Part shown: positions 7,790-14,640 of the stretch, piece after piece
Layout: each line of letters begins with the position of its first letter
Numbering within the stretch: the stretch's first letter is position 1
NCBI GenBank assembly: GCA_038527215.1
Contig: JBCBGC010000114.1
Location: forward strand, 1 to 28,600
Direction: 5' to 3'
DNA: 28,600 bases
Origin: JAWPMV01 sp038527215
GTDB lineage: Bacteria; Bacteroidota; Bacteroidia; J057
Notes under the pieces: model-generated
What the model was told of the DNA's origin: nothing
Database searches by the model: none
Seen by the model: only the letters and a program-made list of their open reading frames with translations
Translations under genes and position numbers: made by a program

Positions 7790-10546
7790 CTACAACTTCT
7801 CCTTCAAAAACCTTGCAGTGTGCGAGTTTTTCACCTTGACAATCCCCTCCGGAACGCCCTGATAGAGCAACTGTCCCCCACCGCTGCCGCCTTCAGGTCC
7901 GAGGTCGATCAGCCAGTCGGCACACTTGATCACGTCCAGGTTATGTTCGATGATGAGGACTGTATTCCCTTTTTCCACCAACTCGTTCATGGCGGCAAGG
8001 AGTTTTTTGATGTCCTCAAAATGAAGGCCTGTGGTGGGTTCGTCAAAAATGTAAAAAGCTTTCTGTGCCTGGCTGCTTTGACTGAGGAAAAAGGCCAGTT
8101 TCATCCGCTGGGCTTCTCCTCCTGACAGGGTACTGGTGCTCTGGCCCATGCGCAGATATCCCAGCCCTACGCGGTTGAGGATATCCAGTTTACTGACAAT
8201 TTTTTTCTGGCCGGAGAAAAATTCCTGGGCTTCCGCAATGGTGAGGTTGAGCACCTCATGGATATTTTTGCCCTCGTAGGTGACTTCCAGGACGGATTTC
8301 TTGAAGCGTTTGCCATGACATACATCACAGAGCAATTTCACGTCAGGTAGAAACTGCATTTCAACGGTCACATAGCCTTCCCCCTGACAGTTATCGCAGC
8401 GGCCTCCTTCTACGTTGAAGGAAAAAGCTCCCGGCTTTAAGCCTTTGATTTTAGAGAGTTGCTGACTGGCAAATAGTTCCCGGATGTGATCGTAAGCCTT
8501 GATATAGGTAACCGGATTGGAACGAGCCGAGCGACCGACGGGTCTTTGGTCTACCATTTCTACCCGCTCTATCAATTCCAGGTCTCCTGAGAGTTCTTTG
8601 AGAAAACCGCCCTTATCCCCAAACTCTCCCACATGCTTACGCAGGGCTGGATAAAGGATTTTTTCAATCAAAGTAGATTTTCCAGAACCACTCACTCCGG
8701 TTACCACGGTAATGGCGTGTAAGGGAATATCGATGTCGACGCCGCTTAGATTGTGCATACGGGCCCCTTTCAACGAAATACGGGCACTGGATTTCCTTCT
8801 TTGGGCCGGTAAAGGAATTTCGTCTTTGCCGGTAAGATAATTGGCGGTAAGCGTTTTGGCTTTGGAAAGCTGCTTGAACTTGCCATTAAAGACGATTTCA
8901 CCGCCCCACTCCCCTGCCCCGGGTCCGAGGTCGATGAGTTGGTCGGCCTTGCGCATCACGCCCTCGTCATGTTCTACCACGATGACGGTATTGCCCTGGT
9001 CCCGCAAGGATTCCAGGACCTCGATCAGTTTTTCGGTGTCGCGGCTATGCAGGCCGATACTGGGTTCATCCAGGATATACATAGAACCCACCAGCCCACT
9101 TCCCAGGGAAGTAGCCAGTCGGATGCGCTGCATTTCCCCTCCGGAAAGGGTGTTGATCTTTCGATTGAGGGTGAGATAATTTACCCCTACCTGGTTGAGA
9201 TAGCCCAGGCGGGTATCCATTTCTCTCAGCAGGCGCTCCGCGATATGTTGTTCCCGTCCATCTAAGGTCAAGCCTTGCAAGGTCTCCTGAAGGTCGTCGA
9301 GTTGGAGGGCCAGAAGCTCCGCGATATGCCAGCCGTCAATTTTGACATACTGGGCATCTTTACGAATCCGGCTGCCTCCACAATCCGGGCAGGTGGTGTA
9401 GCCCCGATAACGAGCCAGCATCACGCGATTCTGGATTTTGTGCATTTTGGAAGCCAGAAAATCGAAAAATTTCTGTACGCCCCAGGCGCCGGGCACGCCC
9501 TCCCAAACCATTCGCTGCTGTTCAGGCGTGAGGTCGTAATAAGGTCGGTGGATGGGGAAATCAATGGCCGCAGCAGCCGTAATAAAATCCTCGCGGTATT
9601 TGCTGCTTCTTTCTCCTTTCCAGGCTGCAATGGCCCCTTCATAAATGGAAAGGCTTTTGTCCGGAATCACCAGGTCTTCATCTATGCCCAGGATGCGACC
9701 AAATCCCTCACAAGTCTTACAGGCACCGTAAGGGTTATTGAAGCTAAAAAAATTGACAGACGGTTGTTCGAAGGTAATGCCATCGGCTTCAAAGCGCTCG
9801 GAAAATCCTTTGGGCGCTCCGCCATCTACCTGAACCAGGCAGGTGCCCTGCCCTTCCTGATAGGCCGTCTGCAAGCTATCTCCCAGGCGGGCCCGCTGGC
9901 TTTGTCTTTCCGCATCTCGCACTACCGCCCGATCGATCAACAGGTAAAAGGTCTTGCGTTCTTTGAGTTTTTCTTCCTCCAGGACATCCTCGATTTGCTT
10001 GACTTCTCCCGCTTCCCAGATCCGGGTAAAACCCTTCTGCAACGAAAGTTCCAATTCGGCGCGATACCCCTTACTCCGAACTTTTACTTCGGTTAAAATA
10101 TTTACCCGACTACCGTCGTTATTATCCAACACATAGTCCACAATGTCTGTCACAGTGTCACGTGTGACCAGTTTTCCGGACACTGGGGAATATGTCTGTC
10201 CCACCCGAGCAAACAGTAATTTCAGAAAATCGTAGATTTCGGTTACCGTGCCTACCGTGGATCGCGGATTAGAGGTGCTGACCTTTTGTTGGATGGCCAT
10301 GGCCGGAGCAATGCCTTGAATATAATCGACTTCAGGCTTCTCCATACGCTCTAAAAACTGCCTGGCGTACGAACTGAGGCTTTCCACATAGCGCCGCTGT
10401 CCCTCTGCATATAAGGTATCAAAAGCAAGTGAAGACTTGCCAGAACCACTCACTCCGGTGATCACCACCAGCTTGTTTCGGTCAATTTTTACCGAAACAT
10501 TCTTGAGATTGTTAACTCTGGCATTCTTTATGTGGATGTATTCCAT
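7790..10546 (-). CDS. uvrA: Excinuclease ABC subunit A (UvrA)
   Basis: 918 residues, slightly shorter than the roughly 940 of Escherichia coli UvrA. It is the damage-recognition ATPase of nucleotide excision repair, acting with UvrB as a DNA-bound dimer. It has two ABC ATPase halves. Walker A motifs are GVSGSGKSS at residues 31-39 and GVSGSGKST near 615. Signature motifs are TLSGGEMQR near 466 and TLSGGEAQR near 807, with Walker B ILDEPSIGLHSRD and IFDEPTTGLHFED. Zinc-binding CxxC pairs are CKTCEGFG with CPDCGG, and CDNCQGEG with CDVCHGKR. The stretch NPVTYIKAYDHIRELFASQ differs from the E. coli wording. Bacteroidota often carry more than one UvrA, so this may be a second paralogue rather than the housekeeping copy. 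It appears monocistronic; it is divergent from the sigma gene at 10770. Confidence 0.95.
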   Translation of the reverse strand: MEYIHIKNARVNNLKNVSVKIDRNKLVVITGVSGSGKSSLAFDTLYAEGQRRYVESLSSYARQFLERMEKPEVDYIQGIAPAMAIQQKVSTSNPRSTVGTVTEIYDFLKLLFARVGQTYSPVSGKLVTRDTVTDIVDYVLDNNDGSRVNILTEVKVRSKGYRAELELSLQKGFTRIWEAGEVKQIEDVLEEEKLKERKTFYLLIDRAVVRDAERQSQRARLGDSLQTAYQEGQGTCLVQVDGGAPKGFSERFEADGITFEQPSVNFFSFNNPYGACKTCEGFGRILGIDEDLVIPDKSLSIYEGAIAAWKGERSSKYREDFITAAAAIDFPIHRPYYDLTPEQQRMVWEGVPGAWGVQKFFDFLASKMHKIQNRVMLARYRGYTTCPDCGGSRIRKDAQYVKIDGWHIAELLALQLDDLQETLQGLTLDGREQHIAERLLREMDTRLGYLNQVGVNYLTLNRKINTLSGGEMQRIRLATSLGSGLVGSMYILDEPSIGLHSRDTEKLIEVLESLRDQGNTVIVVEHDEGVMRKADQLIDLGPGAGEWGGEIVFNGKFKQLSKAKTLTANYLTGKDEIPLPAQRRKSSARISLKGARMHNLSGVDIDIPLHAITVVTGVSGSGKSTLIEKILYPALRKHVGEFGDKGGFLKELSGDLELIERVEMVDQRPVGRSARSNPVTYIKAYDHIRELFASQQLSKIKGLKPGAFSFNVEGGRCDNCQGEGYVTVEMQFLPDVKLLCDVCHGKRFKKSVLEVTYEGKNIHEVLNLTIAEAQEFFSGQKKIVSKLDILNRVGLGYLRMGQSTSTLSGGEAQRMKLAFFLSQSSQAQKAFYIFDEPTTGLHFEDIKKLLAAMNELVEKGNTVLIIEHNLDVIKCADWLIDLGPEGGSGGGQLLYQGVPEGIVKVKNSHTARFLKEKL

Positions 10547-10693
10547 GTTGGATTAAGTCTCTTGTAAATTCCGATATCACACGCTTTACGCAACTTCAAT
10601 TACACGCCTATAGTCCTTCCTTTACCGTTTACACGTTTTTGATTACCCCATTACGGACGTTTTTTCTTTCCCTAACAGATCTTTGTTTCACCA

Positions 10694-10748
10694 ATGTTAA
10701 CGCATCGAAGCAATAGTAACGTGTTTTTATTGGAACATGTTTACGCAT
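10694..10748. promoter_or_regulatory. Direct repeat pair upstream of the ECF sigma gene
   Basis: ATGTTAACGCAT at 10694-10705 and ATGTTTACGCAT at 10737-10748 differ at one of 12 bases and start 43 bp apart (about four helical turns). They sit in the 223-bp divergent region between uvrA and the sigma gene, ending 21 bp before the sigma ATG. GATCTTTG at 10678-10685 loosely fits the Bacteroidota -7 consensus TAnnTTTG. A regulator-binding pair or autoregulatory site is possible. Confidence 0.3.
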
Positions 10749-10769
10749 GCTTGCTAAAACCAATTTTCG

Positions 10770-11390
10770 ATGTCTATGGAGAAGGCGCTAATTAAGAAAA
10801 CTCAGGACCGTGAACTGATTAAGGGGTTCATGGAAGGCGATGATCGCTGTTTCGAAGTATTACTTTCGCGGTACAAATCTAAGGTTTTTACCACAATCTA
10901 TTTGATTGTAAAAGACCGAAGTGTTGCGGAAGATTTATTTCAAGACGTGATGATCAAAGTGGTCCGGATGATCCGGGCCGGGAAGTACAATGAAGAAGGG
11001 AAATTCCTCCCTTGGGTCGTGCGGATTGCCCGCAACCTGGCCATTGATTACTTCCGTAAGATGCAACGCAATCCTATCCAGCATGAGAGTGAAGATTATG
11101 ATATCTTCAACAATCTTCAACGCTCGGAGGGAAGTAGCGAGGACCGTATAATAAGAGAGGAAAATGCGCGTTACATTAGAAAGCTGATCCAAAGGCTTCC
11201 TGATAAGCAGCGCGAAGTACTGATCATGAGAAGTTATGCGGATCTGAGCTTCAAAGAAATTGCGGAGATTACCGATGTAAGCATCAACACCGCTTTAGGT
11301 AGAATGCGTTACGCGCTCCTCAATCTCAAGAAGCTCGCACAGGAAACGGGCATACCAAAAACTTATGCAGAGAAACTTCCAAGACAATGA
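10770..11390 (+). CDS. ECF-type RNA polymerase sigma factor
   Basis: 206 residues from ATG 10770 (MSMEKALIKKTQ); a second in-frame ATG lies 6 bases on. Region 2 is YKSKVFTTIYLIVKDRSVA, EDLFQDVMIKVVRMI, FLPWVVRIARNLAIDYFRK. Region 4 is LPDKQREVLIMRSYADLSF, KEIAEITDVSINTALGRMRYALLNLKK. This wording (FQDVMIKV; INTALGRMRYAL) is characteristic of a well-conserved ECF sigma factor found across Bacteroidota. Its last 26 bases overlap the start of the anti-sigma-like gene at 11365, pointing to translational coupling and matched production. The upstream region carries a direct repeat pair. Confidence 0.92.
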   Translation: MSMEKALIKKTQDRELIKGFMEGDDRCFEVLLSRYKSKVFTTIYLIVKDRSVAEDLFQDVMIKVVRMIRAGKYNEEGKFLPWVVRIARNLAIDYFRKMQRNPIQHESEDYDIFNNLQRSEGSSEDRIIREENARYIRKLIQRLPDKQREVLIMRSYADLSFKEIAEITDVSINTALGRMRYALLNLKKLAQETGIPKTYAEKLPRQ

Positions 11391-11901
11391 CATCATCCGG
11401 TTCTTGTATGACGAAATGGACCGTCCGGAAAGCGATGCCTTCCTGGATGCCCTCATGCAAGACGAGGAGTTGTGGGAGCGCTATGAGCACTTCCAACAAG
11501 TCGTGGAAGGCGTTTCCCAGGTAAAAGAGGAACCCAAAGCCGCTTCCGTCGCCAAAGTCATGGCTTTCGTGGCCGCTACCGCCGGAGAACCGGTAGCTCA
11601 GCCGAAGCAAAGCTGGCCAGATCGTCTGAAGCTCGGTAAAAACTGGCTTCCTATTTCTATCAACCTGAATGCAGTGGTCGTCATGGCCTTGCTGCTGTTC
11701 ATTTCCATCGGGGTGACTGGCTCTTTTCTCAAACTCAAAAGGGCGCACATCGGCAAACCTTCTTCTGAAAGCCTGGTACACCAGGTCGAAAGCCTGGACG
11801 AACCACTTTTTGAATGGGATGATTCAGGCCTGGATCAGGAACTCGATGATATCAGAGCCCGCTTAGAAGGCCTGCAATCTGAAGGAGACCCGATCTTGTA
11901 G
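11365..11901 (+). CDS. Membrane anti-sigma-like partner of the ECF sigma factor
   Basis: 178 residues. The first 95 residues are cytosolic and acidic, with the Bacteroidota anti-sigma N-terminal pattern (IIRFLYDEMDRPESDAFLDA, MQDEELWERYEHFQQV). One transmembrane helix spans about 100-121 (INLNAVVVMALLLFISIGVTGS). About 55 residues follow on the far side and end in an acidic helical tail (DQELDDIRARLEGLQSEGD). The start codon lies inside the sigma gene (26-base overlap), and the pair ends at a strong terminator at 11968. The likely function is sequestering the upstream sigma factor; there is no zinc-binding anti-sigma motif, so this is inferred from position, topology and composition. Confidence 0.82.
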   Translation: MQRNFQDNDIIRFLYDEMDRPESDAFLDALMQDEELWERYEHFQQVVEGVSQVKEEPKAASVAKVMAFVAATAGEPVAQPKQSWPDRLKLGKNWLPISINLNAVVVMALLLFISIGVTGSFLKLKRAHIGKPSSESLVHQVESLDEPLFEWDDSGLDQELDDIRARLEGLQSEGDPIL

Positions 11902-11967
11902 ATACCGGTCCAACACCCTAGACCAACGCAACAACAAACCGAAAGATACCCACCAACAGACAACAAT

Positions 11968-11997
11968 GGGGCTGCCTTTGAGGCGGCCTCTTTTTTT
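11968..11997 (+). terminator. Intrinsic terminator after the sigma/anti-sigma pair
   Basis: GGGGCTGCC (11968-11976) pairs over nine positions, two of them G-U, with GGCGGCCTC (11982-11990) around the five-base loop TTTGA. Seven T follow directly (11991-11997). It lies 66 bp after the stop at 11901 and is the clearest terminator in the window. Confidence 0.88.
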
Positions 11998-12471
11998 GTT
12001 CGGCTACATGCTTGGCGTCTCTACGACGGAATATGAAGGAATCATATAAGACATACTGGTCATACCAGAATGGTTTCCGACCATCGGGAGGGAGGCATGT
12101 CCGGAATCTCAGAGTACCCTAAATGAGCATGGAGACCCCGGATAAGCCTTTTTCCTTACCGTCAAAAGTCTTTCCGGGGTGACATGAAATATGTGTGGGG
12201 TAATGGTCTTAGACAGGCTTCTGCGCCTTCGGCGCCTCCCGATAGAGACGACACGCCTGGCGTCTCGACGACATATCATGATGAAATCATGTACCGCTGA
12301 CCCTATCATCCTTCGCCCCTCCCCCACTCCAGAATCTCAAAAAACGCGTAAGCCAAGCCTTGCCTCTGGTTTTCCTCTTCCTGAAAAAATTCCCATCTTC
12401 ACCGCAAGGTTCTGAGCCCATAAGTATCTAAGCCTACACATCCCCCCATTCACATCTTACTTCAGACCAGC
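11998..12471. other. Gene-free, hairpin-rich intergenic region
   Basis: About 474 bases lie between the terminator at 11968-11997 and the cytochrome peroxidase gene at 12472. The short frames inside have no recognisable protein character. The region holds a repeated two-hairpin element (12006-12047 and 12251-12292) and several short perfect inverted repeats: CTGGT/ACCAG at 12056-12068, ATGGT/ACCAT at 12070-12084, ACCCCGGA/TCCGGGGT at 12135-12142 and 12173-12180, and GCGCC/GGCGC at 12223-12235. GAGACG/CGTCTC at 12245-12250 and 12261-12266 overlaps the second copy. From 12300 to 12471 it is C-rich with nothing evident except, presumably, the promoter of the 12472 gene. Confidence 0.6.
12006..12292 (+). 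repeat. Two copies of a structured intergenic element
   Basis: Copy A is 12006-12047 and copy B is 12251-12292. The first 22 bases agree at 19 positions around the shared core TGGCGTCTC-N-ACGAC. Each copy can form a first hairpin (ATGC-TTG-GCGT at 12008-12018; ACGC-CTG-GCGT at 12253-12263). Four bases after the core, each can form a second (ATATGA-AGGAA-TCATAT at 12031-12047; CATGAT-GAA-ATCATG at 12277-12291). Read as plus-strand RNA, both hairpins survive the base differences between copies. The function is unknown: dispersed palindromic repeat, RNA element or binding site are all possible. Confidence 0.55.
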
Positions 12472-13908
12472 GTGAAAAAGAATTTACGGACTATTCTCCT
12501 ATGGCCCATGTGTGGCCTGGTGTTCGTTGCCGCCACCTTAAATGGGAACGGCATCATCGACCTAAACAACCTGGATTCCTATGCGAACCAACCGGTTCCA
12601 GCTTACATTCAAGAGGACAATACCCCAGCCATAAACCAGATCACAGATTTGGGGGCGACCCTAGGGCGGGTATTGTTTTATGACAAAAGCCTATCGGCCA
12701 ACTTCACGGTATCCTGCTCTTCTTGCCACCTGCAAAAATTTGCCTTTAGTGATACCAGCGTGGCTAGTCTGGGCATTAACGGGCTGACCGGTAGACACGC
12801 CATGCGTCTGGTCAACAGCCGCTTTGCCGAAGAGGGGGCCTTTTTCTGGGATGAGCGAGCCGCCAGTCTGGAAATTCAAAGTACCCAGCCGATTCAGGAT
12901 CATTTGGAAATGGGCTTCAGTGGGACCAATGGAGATCCGGACTTGGACTCCCTGCTTCGCAGGATGGAAGGCACCACCCATTATCAAAGACTGTTTGGGG
13001 AGTTATTTGGAGATACGGTCATCACCGAAGCCCGCATGCAAGCAGCGCTGGCGCAGTTTATTCGCAGTATCCAGTCCTTCGACTCCCGCTACGATACGGC
13101 TCGCGCTCAGGTCAACAATGAAGGCATGCCCTTTCCGGGCTTTACCCAACAAGAGAATCAAGGCAAAGCCCTCTTTTTGGCTCCGCCCCAACTTGGGCAA
13201 GGGGGGCGAGTAGGCGGCGGAGCAGGCTGCGGCGTATGCCATCGTCCTCCGGAGTTTGACATTGCACCCAACTCTCGCAGTAATGGCGTAATCGGAAGCC
13301 TGGCTGGCGGACTAGACCTGACCAATACCCGCTCTCCCAGTTTGCGCGACCTGGTCAATCCCCAGGGCATTCCCAATGGTCCCTTCATGCACAATGGCGT
13401 TTTTTCTACCCTCGAACAGGTTATCAACCACTATGATTCTATCCCGGATGAGGTATTGCAGCAGAATGTGCGCCCTGATATCGATCCCAGAGTGCTCCCC
13501 GGCGGAATGCCCCAAAGGCTCAACCTAACCCAGGATGAAAAAGACGCCATGATCGCTTTTCTCCGCACCCTCACGGGCAGCGATATGTACACCAATCCCA
13601 TCTGGTCCGATCCTTTCGATGATCAGGGCAACCTGGAAGTCTGGCCGGTATACGCCACCTCTATCGATAACGAAGTCAGCGCAAGGAGCCTCAAAGTCTA
13701 TCCCAATCCGGTAGCAGACTTGCTTCAGGTGAAAGTCCCTGCCGGGACCTATGAGCTACGCGTCCTCGATCTACAGGGACGAGTGGTCCTGCAATCAGCC
13801 ATCGCTTCGGAAGGCAGTCTGGACATGCAGACGTTGCCCGCAGGAGTGTATGTCATCTCGGTACAGAATGAAAAAGACCATTTCACCCGTAAGGTGGTCA
13901 AGTGGTAA
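12472..13908 (+). CDS. Di-haem cytochrome c peroxidase/MauG-like protein with T9SS tail
   Basis: 478 residues from GTG 12472 (KKNLRTILLWPMCGLVFVAA signal peptide). It has two c-type haem sites: CSSCH at 82-86 within TVSCSSCHLQKFAFSD and CGVCH at 253-257 within GAGCGVCHRPPEFD. Other family features are LGRVLFYDKSLSAN, RFAEEGAFFWDERAASLE, PSLRDLVNPQGIPNGPFMHNG and LTQDEKDAMIAFLRTLTG. Such enzymes reduce hydrogen peroxide or oxidise protein-bound substrates. Residues 405-478 are a T9SS type A sorting domain (LKVYPNPVADLLQVKV, LDLQGRVVL, LPAGVYVISVQ, KVVKW). This sends the haem protein through the outer membrane, probably to the surface, unlike classical periplasmic CcpA. Haem attachment must happen in the periplasm before T9SS passage. 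It is preceded by a long gene-free region and seems monocistronic. Confidence 0.92.
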   Translation: MKKNLRTILLWPMCGLVFVAATLNGNGIIDLNNLDSYANQPVPAYIQEDNTPAINQITDLGATLGRVLFYDKSLSANFTVSCSSCHLQKFAFSDTSVASLGINGLTGRHAMRLVNSRFAEEGAFFWDERAASLEIQSTQPIQDHLEMGFSGTNGDPDLDSLLRRMEGTTHYQRLFGELFGDTVITEARMQAALAQFIRSIQSFDSRYDTARAQVNNEGMPFPGFTQQENQGKALFLAPPQLGQGGRVGGGAGCGVCHRPPEFDIAPNSRSNGVIGSLAGGLDLTNTRSPSLRDLVNPQGIPNGPFMHNGVFSTLEQVINHYDSIPDEVLQQNVRPDIDPRVLPGGMPQRLNLTQDEKDAMIAFLRTLTGSDMYTNPIWSDPFDDQGNLEVWPVYATSIDNEVSARSLKVYPNPVADLLQVKVPAGTYELRVLDLQGRVVLQSAIASEGSLDMQTLPAGVYVISVQNEKDHFTRKVVKW

Positions 13909-13909
13909 T

Positions 13910-13931
13910 AGGGACATGCGGGCTGTCCTTT
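13910..13931 (+). terminator. Weak hairpin after the cytochrome peroxidase gene
   Basis: AGGGACA (13910-13916) pairs with TGTCCTT (13924-13930), one pair being G-U, around the loop TGCGGGC, with only three T in total at the 3' side. It begins directly after the stop at 13906-13908. It is a possible terminator between convergent genes, but the T-run is poor. Confidence 0.35.
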
Positions 13932-13970
13932 AGCGGATATGGGATGCGGCAAATTGCCAGAGGATACTGT

Positions 13971-14540
13971 TCAGCTTCTCAACCCAGCAATCAGGCATTG
14001 CACCATTTCTTTTTCCAGATCCAAGGGAGAGATATCCCGATTCCGGTCATACCAGGAATACAACCAATGCAAAGAGGAAAGGATGGAAAAGAGGGCAATA
14101 TCAGGAGAGAGGGGGTTAAAATAATCCAGTTTCATGCATTGGACCAAAATGTCCTTGAACTGGGTTTCATAGGCGTTGCGTAGCTGGATATAGTCATCCA
14201 GGGCGGGCTTTTTCAAATGCACCCACTCTCCCGTTACCAATGAAATAGCGTCTGTGTGATCGACAGTGAGTCTGACATGCAGGCCTACCAGCTTTTCCAA
14301 TTTCTGATCGGCCGCCAGACTAGCCCCATTGATCTCCTCCATGCCTCGGGTAAATCTATGGGCAATGTCCATCAGCAGTGCTTCCAGAATTTCGTTTTTG
14401 GATTTGATATGATTGTAAAGGCTGGGGGCTTCCATCCCCAACTCCTTGGCAATCTCTGCCAGCGAGGTTCCTTTAAACCCTTTTTTCCGAAATAAAACGG
14501 CGGCACAACCGAGTATTTGTTGCCTTCTGCTTTTGTACAT
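13971..14540 (-). CDS. TetR-family transcriptional regulator
   Basis: 189 residues from ATG 14540 (MYKSRRQQILGCAAVLF), the usual TetR opening; an upstream TTG at 14618 would add 26 unlikely residues. The helix-turn-helix is FKGTSLAEIAKELGMEAPSLYNHIKSKNEIL at about 22-54. The remainder (MEEINGASLAADQKLEKLVG, TDAISLVTGEWVHLKKPALD) is an all-helical ligand-binding and dimerisation domain of the length usual for regulators of acyl-CoA or aromatic metabolism. It lies 100 bp downstream of, and on the same strand as, the fused E1 dehydrogenase gene. Control of acyl-CoA or branched-chain metabolism is plausible but not shown; the effector is unknown. Confidence 0.88.
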   Translation of the reverse strand: MYKSRRQQILGCAAVLFRKKGFKGTSLAEIAKELGMEAPSLYNHIKSKNEILEALLMDIAHRFTRGMEEINGASLAADQKLEKLVGLHVRLTVDHTDAISLVTGEWVHLKKPALDDYIQLRNAYETQFKDILVQCMKLDYFNPLSPDIALFSILSSLHWLYSWYDRNRDISPLDLEKEMVQCLIAGLRS

Positions 14541-14640
14541 GGTGGTCGATCCCGCCTTTAGGGTGGCGGAGCTATTTCCTTTTCGCGATAATACTAGGCT
14601 TATTTCCCTGAAAAACAAAAGGTTCCAGGACCTGGGCCCG

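Noticed and set aside
7709..8125. Open frame on the plus strand near the uvrA 3' end
   Set aside because: Mostly overlaps uvrA on the other strand, has no signal or domain and starts within a gap that shows no promoter.
9275..10096. Open frame of 273 codons on the plus strand
   Set aside because: It lies entirely opposite uvrA, whose motifs are intact; the translation has no domain character and the frame is explained by the codon bias of the opposite strand.
12109..12415. Short open frames on both strands in the gene-free region
   Set aside because: Composition is basic and low in structure, the frames overlap the hairpins and repeat element, and neither resembles a small protein family; I treat the region as non-coding.
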